A stretch of 64,000 nucleotides of DNA, taken from NCBI RefSeq assembly GCF_013284245.2, contig NZ_CP085876.1:3579001-3643000 (forward strand). The letters are read 5' to 3'. The notes beneath the pieces are model-generated. The model was not told where the DNA came from and did no database searches. It was given only the letters and a program-made list of their open reading frames with translations. The DNA is from Brevibacillus sp. DP1.3A (GTDB lineage: Bacteria; Bacillota; Bacilli; Brevibacillales; Brevibacillaceae). This document shows, in pieces, positions 15,300 through 24,254 of the stretch (the first letter of the stretch is position 1; every line of letters starts with the position of its first letter). Position numbers and translations under genes: made by a program.

Positions 15300-15339
15300 A
15301 AAAACAACCGGTCTCACGTGGAGGACCGATTGTTTTTTC
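15300..15339 (-). terminator. Terminator of the nitroreductase/siderophore-binding unit
   Basis: The stem CGGTC/GACCG extended by AAACAA/TTGTTT ends in a T-run on the minus strand, just after the nitroreductase gene. Confidence 0.8.
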
Positions 15340-15361
15340 TATGAAGTATTGGGATAGGCAC

Positions 15362-15937
15362 CTATTCGTGATGGACAGTAAGCAGCTCACGAATCGGTGT
15401 ACGCATCTTCGGTCGCGGAACTTTGTTGTCGTTGAAATAACCGAGATGTAATGTGCCCACAACTCTCTCTCCTTGCTTAACACCAACGGCTTGCAGAAAC
15501 TTCGGATGCCAATTGTAATCGTTCGTCTTCCAGACTACTCCGACCTTTCTCTCCCAAGCTAGCAGCTGCAAATTTTGTATGAACGCTGCTGCTGCCGAGA
15601 AAGCATCTTCGAACTGTTTTTGGCGCGGATCTGCTTCGATGACAATCAAAAGATTCGCTTGCATGAGCTCGCAATATTGATGCATCATCTTTTCGCCCCA
15701 CTTTTCAACCTCTTCCTTGGAGTAAGCCAGCATGACCGCCTCAGCAAACGTTCGGCGCCCTTCTTCCATAAACAAGATAAACCGCCAAGGCTCTTTTGCG
15801 GAGTGAAACGGTGCCCAAGCCGCGTCTTGCAATAATTCGACGACCGATTCTTCCTTCATAGGCTCCCCGTTAAAATCCCGGATCGTCCTGCGATTCCGGA
15901 TCGTTGCTGTCATATCCGATACGGTTTCCTGACTCAT
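15362..15937 (-). CDS. Nitroreductase-family FMN oxidoreductase
   Basis: A 191-residue member of the nitroreductase fold. The N-terminal phosphate-binding motif IRNRRTIRDF and the WAPFHSAKEPWRFI segment (FMN contacts) are typical, as is the C-terminal GTLHLGYF. Proteins of this type reduce nitro groups or quinones with NAD(P)H; some siderophore loci carry one, possibly for iron reduction. The gene starts 34 bases after the siderophore-binding lipoprotein gene and ends at a terminator, so it is likely under the same Fur control. Confidence 0.85.
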   Translation of the reverse strand: MSQETVSDMTATIRNRRTIRDFNGEPMKEESVVELLQDAAWAPFHSAKEPWRFILFMEEGRRTFAEAVMLAYSKEEVEKWGEKMMHQYCELMQANLLIVIEADPRQKQFEDAFSAAAAFIQNLQLLAWERKVGVVWKTNDYNWHPKFLQAVGVKQGERVVGTLHLGYFNDNKVPRPKMRTPIRELLTVHHE

Positions 15938-15971
15938 GAGTCCAACACTCCTCTGCTTGTTTTCAAGCCAC

Positions 15972-16946
15972 TTATTTCACTAGTGCATTCAACACATCGT
16001 CGACCTTGCGATTGTAAGCAATAGGTCCAAACGTCATCCAGTGATCTGGCGCCACATTGTAAACGTGGCCAGAACGAACAGCTGGAAGTGACTTCCAAAT
16101 GCTGGTCGAGAATATCTCCTCAGCAAGCTCTTTCCCACCGTCATCAACTACGACAAACAAATGATCGACATCAAGCTTTGGCAGCACCTCAGCGGAAATG
16201 GTTGCATGCCCAGCATTATCGCCCCAGGCAAGCTCTTTCACCAAAGCTGGAGGCTCGAGCCCAAGATCTTGATAGAGTACCGACCCAGCGTAGCCTTGTG
16301 GGCCACCGTATAATCGAATTTCTTTATTGCTGCGTACGCGGACTAACGCTACGGTTTGTTTCCCGACCGCTTTTTCAAGCTTTTGTTTTCCTTCAGTGAT
16401 TTTTTGTTCATAGTCCGTCAGCACTTTCTCCGCAGTTTCACGCTTGCCGACTAAGTCCCCGACCTTGCGCAACGTATTTCGCCAATCATTGGCTGCCTCT
16501 GCCTCGAATACATAGGTAGGGGCGATCTTGGCGTATTTTGCATAATTGTCATTTTGTGCATAATTGGGAAGACCAAGTAATATCAGATCCGGCTCCATCT
16601 CCAAGATCGCTTCGAAATTCATCGCACTCGTATCAAGCTTCGGAAGATCTCCGATGTTCTCATGCAAATATTTCAAGGTGAAAGCGCCAATTGTGGTCTG
16701 CGCTGCAGGTTTAATCCCCAAGGAGACAAGAAAATCCTCCATATACAACCCGATAATTTGCTTCGGCTCTGCTGGCACTTCGATCTCACCCATCATGTGT
16801 GTGAACTTGCGTACCGTTGATGCGGATTGGTCGCTTGTATCCGATGAGACAGTCGGCTCCGTGGTGGCTATGTTGCCGCAACCAGCAAGTAAAACGGACA
16901 GAACGAAGCCAAAGCTGAACAACCATCTTTTCGATTGGCTCTGCAT
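15972..16946 (-). CDS. Iron-siderophore ABC transporter binding lipoprotein
   Basis: A 324-residue lipoprotein. The signal ends in the lipobox LLAGC with the lipidated Cys at 23, followed by a Ser/Thr-rich linker and a class III (helical-backbone) periplasmic-binding fold of the FeuA/FhuD type. Segments such as EVPAEPKQIIGLYMEDFL, EMEPDLILLGLP and GSVLYQDLGLEPP are typical. It would capture ferric siderophore at the cell surface. No permease or ATPase gene is adjacent, so it must share these with another locus. The start was placed at 16946 because AGGGGG is seven bases upstream; a Fur box lies just beyond. Confidence 0.9.
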   Translation of the reverse strand: MQSQSKRWLFSFGFVLSVLLAGCGNIATTEPTVSSDTSDQSASTVRKFTHMMGEIEVPAEPKQIIGLYMEDFLVSLGIKPAAQTTIGAFTLKYLHENIGDLPKLDTSAMNFEAILEMEPDLILLGLPNYAQNDNYAKYAKIAPTYVFEAEAANDWRNTLRKVGDLVGKRETAEKVLTDYEQKITEGKQKLEKAVGKQTVALVRVRSNKEIRLYGGPQGYAGSVLYQDLGLEPPALVKELAWGDNAGHATISAEVLPKLDVDHLFVVVDDGGKELAEEIFSTSIWKSLPAVRSGHVYNVAPDHWMTFGPIAYNRKVDDVLNALVK

Positions 16947-16964
16947 ATAAATCCCCCTGTTGTT

Positions 16965-16983
16965 GATAGTGATTCTCATTAAC
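16965..16983. promoter_or_regulatory. Fur box upstream of the siderophore-binding lipoprotein
   Basis: GATAGTGATTCTCATTAAC matches 15 of 19 positions of the Fur consensus and lies 19 bases upstream of the start codon. Confidence 0.75.
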
Positions 16984-17040
16984 AAAGAGAATTTTAGCAT
17001 GCCATCAATAGAAGTGACATGCTGAAATGTTCGATGTTTT

Positions 17041-18756
17041 TTACACTTTTGTACGGTATGTTCCCTCACTTGTCAATGCTGCCAGTACGTTATCAATTTT
17101 TGCGCAATGCGCATGCAGGCCGTACGTCATCCATATGTCCGATCTCACTTCATACACGTTTCCTTCGCGTACGGCGGGAACGCTTTTCCACTGTTCACTG
17201 CTCGTCATTTTCCATGCCTCCTGCCTCCCAGCCTCGTCTACAACAATTAGCAAACGTTGTGCATCCAATTCGCTTAGCATGTCAAACGTAATTTTCTTCA
17301 TCCATTCGGAAGAACCCCAGATGAGGTCACGTACAAGCGTCGGTGGGCGTAAACCGAGGTCGCCATAGAGTACAGACCCGGTATAGCCGTTTGGTCCTCC
17401 ATACAGACGAATGTCACCATCTGCGTAGACTCGAACCAATGCGACCGACCGATCTCCAATCGAATGTTTGAGGATACTTCTCGCTACTTCAGCCTTCTGA
17501 TTATATTCATGGATGGCTCGTTCAGCCTCGGATGCTTTGCCTAGTAATTTGCCGACAGTGCGCAGCGTTTGTCGCCAATCATCAACGGGGTTTTCAAACA
17601 GGTATGTAGGAGCAATGTTTGCCAACCGATCGAACCGTCCCTCCTCAGCAAATTGTGGAATCCCCAGCAAAATGATATCCGGTTTCTCCTGTTGAATGGC
17701 TTGAAAATCAGATTCATAGGGATCAAAATGTCGTACCTCACGCAAAAATGATCCCAGATAGCGTTGTTGAAATCCTCCAGAAGCGAATTGGACCAAAGGC
17801 TTGATCCCAAACACTTTCAAGTGATCCTCTACAAAAAGTCCAATCACACGACTCGGCACTGTTTGCGTCATACTAAATGCCTCAGGGTGTGACACTAGCA
17901 GCTTTTTCCCGAGGTTCTGGCTAATAAATTCTCTGGGGGAAATGCCTGTCATCTTCTTGAACTTGTTACTAAAATAAAACTCGCTGGCATATCCAACCCC
18001 CAGAGCGATATCGCGAATCCGCGCATTCGATGTCAACAGCTTGCCCTTTGCTTTCTCGATACGAATCTCAGACAAATATTCCATCGGGCTTTTACCCTTC
18101 ACTTTGCGAAATACAGTCGAATAATGACTTGGGCTCATTCCGGCCTCTTTTGACAGCATTTCACGACTGAGAGGCTTGAAATAGTCTTGTTCCATTAGGC
18201 GGATCGTATGCTCTACCGCTTTCAGATTTTCGTTGCCCCGCCATCTTTCATTTGCTTCCCAGATTCGTTCCACCAAGGATAGTAACTGACAATGGGACGA
18301 AAATCGATCACGATCGCCTGGATTTTCATGCCGTTCACATAAGTTGCGGATCGCTTGTCCTAGTTCGCTCTCATTTAACTCTCCCGAAACGGGCAAGCAA
18401 AAAGGCTCTGTTACCACATGAACATTTTCAACCTCACGAACGGATGTTACTTTGTATCCGCTGAACTCAAGTTCAGAAACGGTCACTATTTCGCCTTCAT
18501 CTGCCACCGTTTGTATGGTCATACCCGGCGGCTTAAGGAAGCATCGTCCAGGGAATAATCGGTATTCTTGTTCTCCTATACAGATAGAACCTTTCCCAGA
18601 TTCGACAAACAAGAGAAGATGTGTATTCGATGTTTGGGTACCAAAATGAAAAGGCAGTGGTCCTTTGTAAGTTGATAGAAGTACGAAAGAAATCGTCACT
18701 GATTGATCTGTTCTCTCTTTGCTAGTACTACATATGCTATCGGGTGCATTGAACAT
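17041..18756 (-). CDS. AraC-family regulator fused to a siderophore-binding domain (Btr-like)
   Basis: A 571-residue fusion. Residues about 1-150 are an AraC-type N-terminal domain. About 185-285 hold the two helix-turn-helix motifs (LSREMLSKEAGMSPSHYSTV, ALGVGYASEFYFSNKF, ending TGISPREF). Residues 300-565 are a class III substrate-binding domain. The same architecture is known from B. subtilis Btr, which binds bacillibactin and activates its uptake genes. The binding domain is strikingly similar to the neighbouring lipoprotein (both have RLYGGP-GY-GSVLY-DLGL). AGAAGGGG precedes the ATG and a strong Fur box lies 17 bases upstream. Confidence 0.9.
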   Translation of the reverse strand: MFNAPDSICSTSKERTDQSVTISFVLLSTYKGPLPFHFGTQTSNTHLLLFVESGKGSICIGEQEYRLFPGRCFLKPPGMTIQTVADEGEIVTVSELEFSGYKVTSVREVENVHVVTEPFCLPVSGELNESELGQAIRNLCERHENPGDRDRFSSHCQLLSLVERIWEANERWRGNENLKAVEHTIRLMEQDYFKPLSREMLSKEAGMSPSHYSTVFRKVKGKSPMEYLSEIRIEKAKGKLLTSNARIRDIALGVGYASEFYFSNKFKKMTGISPREFISQNLGKKLLVSHPEAFSMTQTVPSRVIGLFVEDHLKVFGIKPLVQFASGGFQQRYLGSFLREVRHFDPYESDFQAIQQEKPDIILLGIPQFAEEGRFDRLANIAPTYLFENPVDDWRQTLRTVGKLLGKASEAERAIHEYNQKAEVARSILKHSIGDRSVALVRVYADGDIRLYGGPNGYTGSVLYGDLGLRPPTLVRDLIWGSSEWMKKITFDMLSELDAQRLLIVVDEAGRQEAWKMTSSEQWKSVPAVREGNVYEVRSDIWMTYGLHAHCAKIDNVLAALTSEGTYRTKV

Positions 18757-18772
18757 AAGTAACCCCTTCTTT

Positions 18773-18791
18773 GATAACGATTATCATTATC
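18773..18791. promoter_or_regulatory. Fur box upstream of the AraC-fusion regulator
   Basis: GATAACGATTATCATTATC matches 17 of 19 positions of the Fur consensus, 17 bases upstream of the start codon. Confidence 0.85.
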
Positions 18792-18905
18792 TCAATATTA
18801 TCATAGGATATGATTGCTCAAAAGCAGATAAAAGGAAAGATGAAACGTTGCTAATTATTCTTCGTCAAATGGAGTGAAACTTCAAAAATTGACGAGGTGG
18901 CTACC

Positions 18906-19568
18906 ATGAATGTCAGACAAAATATGATGTCTCTTTCTATCATTGCTTTGTTAACCGTGTCATTCGCCCAACCAAGCTTTGCTGCAACGACTCCTTTTAC
19001 GGACCTTGCCCAATCGGGAGCGAAAGATAAAATTCTTTCCTTACAGCAACAAGGTGTGATAAAAGGCGTAGATGATAGCCAATTTGCACCTACCGAAACG
19101 ATAACGGCAGCTCAAGGCATTCAACTGATTGTAAATGCCTTTGATTTGAGTCTGGCAGCGATCCGTTTTGTAAAGGCTCCACAAGCCACTGACTTTTTTT
19201 CCAAAGCCGATAACAATGCTTGGTATGCAGAGAGTCTGATCATAGCGGCTGCAAACGGATTGGAGTTACCAGCTGATCTCGATCCGAACGCAGAATGGAC
19301 CAAAGAGCAGTTCATTCACCAGCTGATGAGAGTCATGGAGACCAAGGGCAATCTTCCGATGATCAAACTAGTACCAGTAGAAATCCAAGATAATCATGAA
19401 CTCACCGTGGATTACCAAGGCTCCATTCAACGAGCTTTGGCAAGAGATATTATCGAATTGGATAAGGAAAACAAGCTTCATCCGCAAAAGCCCATCACGC
19501 GTGAAGAAGCAGCCGAAATGATATATAATGCCCTTGCGTATTTGAAAAGCCATAAGCCTCTGAACTAA
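18906..19568 (+). CDS. Secreted protein with SLH-like domains
   Basis: A 220-residue exported protein. The signal peptide (about 1-26, ending PSFAA) is followed by up to three S-layer-homology-like repeats: FTDL...ILSLQQQGVIKGVDD, the central NAWYAESLIIAAANGLEL part, and the last RALARDIIELD...PITREEAAEMI unit. SLH domains bind pyruvylated secondary cell-wall polymer, so the protein should sit on the cell surface. It has no further catalytic domain. The ATG at 18906 is preceded by GAGGTGG at seven bases; the in-frame GTG at 18897 is less likely. Confidence 0.8.
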   Translation: MNVRQNMMSLSIIALLTVSFAQPSFAATTPFTDLAQSGAKDKILSLQQQGVIKGVDDSQFAPTETITAAQGIQLIVNAFDLSLAAIRFVKAPQATDFFSKADNNAWYAESLIIAAANGLELPADLDPNAEWTKEQFIHQLMRVMETKGNLPMIKLVPVEIQDNHELTVDYQGSIQRALARDIIELDKENKLHPQKPITREEAAEMIYNALAYLKSHKPLN

Positions 19569-19572
19569 AACG

Positions 19573-19613
19573 AAAAAAATGCAGCGATCCTCGTGATGAG
19601 GAGCTGCATTTTT
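19573..19613. terminator. Bidirectional terminator between SLH gene and dppA
   Basis: Stem AAAAATGCAGC/GCTGCATTTTT (arms 19575-19585 and 19603-19613) with an inner CCTC/GAGG pairing, between convergent genes. Confidence 0.85.
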
Positions 19614-19620
19614 GGTTTAC

Positions 19621-20457
19621 TTAACCTGTAATCATCCGATTTACTTGCCCAGTTATCAACAACATCGCTTGCAGGACGGGCATCATGCTAACAAGATCAG
19701 GCGAATGGAAGCGTACCGTTCGTCCTTCGATGAGTTCAATTCCTGGCATCCAGCTGACTGCTGTGGCAAATTGTGATTTCGTAAACTCGACTTCTATCGT
19801 ATTCTCTACTCTTTGTGCAAGCGGCTTAACTGTACTGCGATGGAGCAATGCCTCTTTTGCTTGCTGACGGATCAGCTCTCTCGCACGAACGGGATGCATC
19901 GCTTGCGACGAGAGGCCCGTTATCCCAGTTTTCACGGCGACCGTAAAGACTCCAGGGATATCTTCTTCGACCTCTTTGGCCGTTTGGGAATCGCCGGTAA
20001 CGAGTACGACAGGAACACCAAAGGCTCCCGCGATTGCTGCATTTAAACCTGCTTCGCCCACCTCTTTGCCATTTAAGATAAGCCGATGGATAGCGAGGCC
20101 AGACAATGTATGATTGAGTACCGCATCTCCTGTTCCCGCTTTTCCATGATAACCGATGAAAAATGCGGCATCGCAGCTACTGTCGATTCCCTGCATCATA
20201 CAGAGAGGCTTGAAAAAGCCACGGATGACATCTGCCTGTGGATGCAATTCTTCCAGAATGATATTGTTCATCGGTCCATGAGACTCATTGACGATAATTT
20301 CGGTAGCTCCTGCTTCCAGTGCACCCTCAATCGCCGCATTTACATCTTGTGTCAGTAGTCTTCTCCCCGCTTCGTAATGTCTTCGACCGGGGATCACATC
20401 CTCCCATTCGCTTAGTCCAGAGATCCCTTCCATGTCCAACGAAATAAACACCTTCAT
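19621..20457 (-). CDS. dppA: D-aminopeptidase DppA (M55 family)
   Basis: A 278-residue M55 zinc peptidase. The N-terminal SLDMEGISG (SxDxEG metal motif), NESHGPMNN, FIGYHGKAG and LNHTLSG segments are diagnostic, with His and Asp ligands for two zinc ions. DppA from B. subtilis forms a decameric ring and releases N-terminal D-residues such as D-Ala from D-Ala-D-Ala, used to recycle wall peptides. GGGAGG precedes the ATG. It is the second gene of an apparent two-gene operon with an S12 serine hydrolase 24 bases upstream. No dipeptide transporter genes are adjacent, unlike the B. subtilis dpp operon. Confidence 0.9.
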   Translation of the reverse strand: MKVFISLDMEGISGLSEWEDVIPGRRHYEAGRRLLTQDVNAAIEGALEAGATEIIVNESHGPMNNIILEELHPQADVIRGFFKPLCMMQGIDSSCDAAFFIGYHGKAGTGDAVLNHTLSGLAIHRLILNGKEVGEAGLNAAIAGAFGVPVVLVTGDSQTAKEVEEDIPGVFTVAVKTGITGLSSQAMHPVRARELIRQQAKEALLHRSTVKPLAQRVENTIEVEFTKSQFATAVSWMPGIELIEGRTVRFHSPDLVSMMPVLQAMLLITGQVNRMITG

Positions 20458-20481
20458 GCGAAACTGCCTCCCTATCTTTGA

Positions 20482-21903
20482 TTAGATTGCTTTGGACAAT
20501 TGACGCGAACCAAACGCCAACCGCTTGATCTCACCGTCTGGATGGCGAACAAAGCGGATGAGTGAATCGATGTTGTGGCGCGTGAACAAAAACGTATCTT
20601 CGCCAACGGAACGCAGCGGGAACACATCACTGCCTAGAACGAGTACGAGCTGTCTCTGTGCTTCATCGAATCTGATCTCTACTACGTCTCCTTCTCCGGA
20701 TTTATATGTACCGGGACATTGCTGCAAGTAAGCAAGCGGCACTTCACAATCGGTAAACGTGGCAAACTGCGTATCGAGCGGGCGACCGAACATGCTGTTT
20801 AACAAACCTAATGTCAGATTGGATATAGGGGCATCATCCATATTGGTCAAAAGAATGCCAGTTACTCCCGTCTCTGGGACGATGAACATTTGCGCGGTCA
20901 TCCCTTTTAAACCGCCGGTATGGGTAAGTAAGGTGTAATCTTCGGAAAATGGAAACACGCCGAGTCCGTAACCATAGCTGCGGCTCAAATCAATCCGGAC
21001 ATGAGGGGCAGTCATTTGTGAGGCGCTATCTCCCGAGACGATTCTCGCTCCATTTGAAAGCCCTAATGTCCGATAAACATCCGCATACCGAAGCATGTCA
21101 CGTGCGGACGATTTGAGGAAGCCTGCTGCACGCATGGAGGGAGCATCCCACCAACCGGGGGCACGTACTACTTCACGAACTCCATCATTCATGCGCGGTG
21201 TGTACAACATGGTCGTATTGTCGTCCTCGCCTAATTCCTCCACATGAAAACCCGTGCGTTCCATGCCAAGTGGCTGTAAAATATGCTCTTGGACATAGGC
21301 TTCGTATGTTTTGCCGCTGACCCGCTCAATAATCGCTCCAAGCAAGCCAAAAGCTTCGTTCGAATAACTGAATTCTGTCCCAGCAGGTCCCAACAATTCA
21401 AAGGGCAGCTTCCCTATATAGGCCATGAGTTCTTCGAAGGTATCGATTGGATGTTTACATTGCGCTTCAAAATGTTGGAGTAATTCTTTTGCTGTCGGAT
21501 CGGCTTGTAAGCTGGGTAGCATTGCAGGAATGAGAGATGGGAGTGGTGGAAATCCGAGGGTATGTGTCATGAAATGATGAATGGTGATGCTTTTCGTTTG
21601 GGATTCGTTCGGTGTGCGAAACTCAGGCAAATAGGTGATAACCGGATCATGCACGGATAGCTTTCCTTCTTCCTGAAGCTGCATGATCGCCATGCATGTA
21701 AACGACTTCGTAATCGATCCGATCCCAAATACCGTATCCAGATCGATGGGAGCTTGCTTTTCGCGGTCCCGATAACCAAATGCTTTTTCATAAGTGAGTT
21801 CTCCGTCTTTGGCTACAGCAATGATCGCACCGGGAACTTGAAAATCATCCATCAGCCTTTGGACGTATGCTTCAAACGACGCTTCCCACTCATTCATCTT
21901 CAT
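20482..21903 (-). CDS. S12-family serine hydrolase (beta-lactamase/D-peptidase fold)
   Basis: A 473-residue serine hydrolase. The SxxK nucleophile motif is SITKSF (about residue 64), the YxN motif is FSYSNEAFGLLG, and a late HTGG (LLTHTGGLKGM) supplies the third active-site element. A C-terminal lipocalin-like extension of about 100 residues follows. The family covers D-aminopeptidases, esterases and penicillin-binding proteins acting on D-amino-acid peptides. There is no signal peptide, so it is cytosolic. AAGGAGG precedes the chosen ATG. Pairing with dppA supports a role in D-peptide turnover. Confidence 0.85.
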   Translation of the reverse strand: MKMNEWEASFEAYVQRLMDDFQVPGAIIAVAKDGELTYEKAFGYRDREKQAPIDLDTVFGIGSITKSFTCMAIMQLQEEGKLSVHDPVITYLPEFRTPNESQTKSITIHHFMTHTLGFPPLPSLIPAMLPSLQADPTAKELLQHFEAQCKHPIDTFEELMAYIGKLPFELLGPAGTEFSYSNEAFGLLGAIIERVSGKTYEAYVQEHILQPLGMERTGFHVEELGEDDNTTMLYTPRMNDGVREVVRAPGWWDAPSMRAAGFLKSSARDMLRYADVYRTLGLSNGARIVSGDSASQMTAPHVRIDLSRSYGYGLGVFPFSEDYTLLTHTGGLKGMTAQMFIVPETGVTGILLTNMDDAPISNLTLGLLNSMFGRPLDTQFATFTDCEVPLAYLQQCPGTYKSGEGDVVEIRFDEAQRQLVLVLGSDVFPLRSVGEDTFLFTRHNIDSLIRFVRHPDGEIKRLAFGSRQLSKAI

Positions 21904-22043
21904 GTCATGCCTCCTTAGGTTCATTACTTCCAAACAGGAAAGCAATTTCAGGTTTCATTTAGAAGTATACACTTCAAAAAAATAAGGATATGAAGTTCGC
22001 ACACTAGTAGAATTATAAGCGGCAGATGAAAAAACAACAATAT

Positions 22044-22058
22044 ATAATTCTGAAAATA
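22044..22058. promoter_or_regulatory. Weak CodY-like site upstream of the S12/dppA operon
   Basis: ATAATTCTGAAAATA matches 11 of 15 positions of the CodY consensus. B. subtilis dpp genes are CodY targets, so nutrient control is possible. The site lies about 140 bases upstream and such AT-rich matches arise by chance. Confidence 0.25.
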
Positions 22059-22088
22059 AAAAATATTGATAACAAAGCGCAGTCAAAT

Positions 22089-22123
22089 AAAAAATGGCCC
22101 TTCGTCTTGTATGACGTCGGGCA
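22089..22123 (-). terminator. Terminator of the acyl-CoA dehydrogenase operon
   Basis: Stem GCCC..CGTC/GACG..GGGC with a two-pair internal mismatch and a T6 run on the minus strand, just after the stop codon. Confidence 0.65.
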
Positions 22124-22138
22124 CGGAAATGTCGCTGG

Positions 22139-23287
22139 TCACGTGTATTCCTTACGTAAACGACCTGCGATGATGTTCTTTTGGATTTCCGAAGTACCTT
22201 CATAAATCTTGGTAATTCTGGCATCCCGGTAATAACGCTCGATCGGGAATTCTTTGATGTATCCGATCCCCCCATGGATTTGTACCGCTTTATCTGCCAC
22301 ACGGTTATAGACTTCGGAGGCAAACAGTTTCACCATCGCGGCTTCTTTGATCACATTTTTGCCTTGGTCGACGAGCGATGCGACATGATACGTAAACGCA
22401 CGCAGTGTTTCGCAGTCCAGTGCTATTTCTGCCAAGTAGTGCTGGATAATTTGTTGTTCAAAAATCGGCTTGTCAAATTGGATGCGCTCCATCGCATATT
22501 TCATGGACATATCCAGTAGCTTTTGGCAAGAACCGAGGTTTCTGGCTGCCAATCCCGCCCGTCCATTCGCCAGGATTTTGAGAGCATTGGTATAGCCCAT
22601 TCCCTCATAGCCAAGGACGTTTTCTACAGGCACTTCGCAATCTTCAAAGAATATCTCAGCCGAGTGGGAGCCCCTTAAGCCCATCTTTTCCTCTATTTTT
22701 CCGATCTGGAAGCCTGGGAAATCTTTCTCGACTAAAAAGGAGGTGATCCCTTTTGCTCCCTTGGAAGGATCGGTGACAGCCATGACCGTGAAAATTCCAG
22801 CGATTGGGGCATTCGTGATGTAATGTTTGGAGCCATTCAGAATGAACTTGTCTGCTTTTCGGACAGCCCTTGTCTTTAAATTAGTCGCATTTGAACCTGC
22901 ACTTGGTTCTGTTAAAGCAAAAGCGCCAATCATTTCTCCGGTAGCCATGCGCGGCAAATATTTTCGTTTTTGCTCCTCCGTGCCCATCTCGACAATCCCT
23001 ACAGAACCGATGCCATTATGGCATCCAATGACGGTCGTAAATCCATTGCTTGTTTTTCCAATCTCTTCAAAAATGGCGCACTTTCCAAGCATATCAATAC
23101 CCAGTCCACCGTATTGTTCGGGGATGCTCAGTCCAAACAATCCCACTTCTTTGCACATATCCATGATTTGATCTGGTATATGATCTTCACGTTCAATTTG
23201 ATCAGCGACTGGTTCGACCTTCTCGCTGATAAAACTCCGTACAGCTTTGCGCAGCTCTTCTATTTCACTGCTGAATGTAACGTTCAT
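22139..23287 (-). CDS. Acyl-CoA dehydrogenase
   Basis: A 382-residue FAD enzyme that oxidises acyl-CoA to enoyl-CoA and passes electrons to ETF. Family signatures are GAFALTEPSAGSNATNLKTRA (FAD/substrate contacts) and, near the C-terminus, QIHGGIGYIKEFPIERYYRD and IYEGTSEIQ, the latter holding the catalytic Glu of the short/medium/branched-chain class. The start is ATG 23287 with GGGGAG eight bases upstream; a GTG three codons earlier overlaps that site. It follows the citryl-CoA-lyase-like gene by 36 bases, so the pair probably works on one acyl-CoA route. The exact substrate is unclear. Confidence 0.9.
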   Translation of the reverse strand: MNVTFSSEIEELRKAVRSFISEKVEPVADQIEREDHIPDQIMDMCKEVGLFGLSIPEQYGGLGIDMLGKCAIFEEIGKTSNGFTTVIGCHNGIGSVGIVEMGTEEQKRKYLPRMATGEMIGAFALTEPSAGSNATNLKTRAVRKADKFILNGSKHYITNAPIAGIFTVMAVTDPSKGAKGITSFLVEKDFPGFQIGKIEEKMGLRGSHSAEIFFEDCEVPVENVLGYEGMGYTNALKILANGRAGLAARNLGSCQKLLDMSMKYAMERIQFDKPIFEQQIIQHYLAEIALDCETLRAFTYHVASLVDQGKNVIKEAAMVKLFASEVYNRVADKAVQIHGGIGYIKEFPIERYYRDARITKIYEGTSEIQKNIIAGRLRKEYT

Positions 23288-23323
23288 GTCATCCACTCCC
23301 CTTCTTACCGTGACGTCGGTTTA

Positions 23324-24115
23324 CTATTTCACTTCGTCTGGTATGCGATTGGTGTAGAGGGTATTCTCCTCCACAAAGTCGTACAGTTTTTGGGCCATGC
23401 AATCTTTCCTGCCGGATTCGATTTCTTCCACAATGTGGGCAATTAGTCCGACTGCCCTCGCCGCGACGGCAAATGATTTCACGACACTGTAGTGCAACCC
23501 TATATCCGACAACACAGCTCCAATCGCGCCTGCCGCATTTAGTGTGATCCGTTTGCCTTTTTTCGTGCTGATTTGCTCGTGAATTTCTTTCATGATAGCC
23601 GTATGGTTTCCGGCAAACCCTAGCTCCTCTGCCAATGCAAACAACTTTTCTGTGCGTGGATCAACAGGTCTATGAATCGGATGTCCGAACCCTGGCATTT
23701 GCAGTCCTTTTTCTTCACGTTCCTCCAGGATTCGTTTGGCGATCTCTTTTCTGTCGCAATCAGCACCGTACTTTTGCAACGCCTCTTGAAGCATTTGAGC
23801 AACGTATTCCATGGCTCCTAGATAGACTGAACCCGCCCCCAACAATCCGGCTGCGACTGCAGCTTGCACAGCCTCCGGAGCTCCCAGATAGGTCAAGCGT
23901 GCGGAAATCGAGCTGGGTGTAAATCCATGTTCACATATGGCAACCATGCACGCATTCAGCATCTTTGATTCATTCTGGGTAGGCTTCCGATGTGCTGCTC
24001 CCAAAAATGCCATATCCGCCAACGTGATCTGTCCCATTAATTCTTCTGTCAAATCATAGCCATGAACATAAATCTTGTCTGATTTTGATACACCGATGTT
24101 TGTCTGAAATTCCAT
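23324..24115 (-). CDS. Citrate synthase-like / citryl-CoA lyase family protein
   Basis: A 263-residue protein of the short citrate-synthase group. Segments matching the citrate synthase core include CEHGFTPSSISAR, GAVQ-like AAGLLGAGSVYLGAM, and MPGFGHPIHRPVDPRT, with the His that binds the oxaloacetate end. At about two-thirds the length of citrate synthase it resembles proteins annotated as citryl-CoA lyase. These condense or cleave an acyl-CoA with a keto acid. It is the first gene of an operon with the acyl-CoA dehydrogenase. GAGGGAAGAG precedes the ATG. Confidence 0.8.
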   Translation of the reverse strand: MEFQTNIGVSKSDKIYVHGYDLTEELMGQITLADMAFLGAAHRKPTQNESKMLNACMVAICEHGFTPSSISARLTYLGAPEAVQAAVAAGLLGAGSVYLGAMEYVAQMLQEALQKYGADCDRKEIAKRILEEREEKGLQMPGFGHPIHRPVDPRTEKLFALAEELGFAGNHTAIMKEIHEQISTKKGKRITLNAAGAIGAVLSDIGLHYSVVKSFAVAARAVGLIAHIVEEIESGRKDCMAQKLYDFVEENTLYTNRIPDEVK

Positions 24116-24209
24116 TCTCTTCCCTCGCTTTCGTATTCATAGAACTGGTTTACCTGCTTGATTTATTTACAAGCAATTACCGTGCCATCTTGCACATTTC
24201 CTCTCCCAA

Positions 24210-24240
24210 CAATAAAACCGCCCTTGCTTGGCGGTTTCGT
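24210..24240 (-). terminator. Terminator of the heterodimeric ABC exporter operon
   Basis: Stem AAACCGCC/GGCGGTTT followed by TATT on the minus strand, 15 bases after the last ABC gene. Confidence 0.75.
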
Positions 24241-24254
24241 GTAAAGCATCATTT

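Noticed and set aside
21962-21975. GAAGT-ATAC-ACTTC palindrome upstream of the S12 gene
   Set aside because: It is short, lies in AT-rich DNA and matches no regulator consensus I know; too weak to list as a feature.
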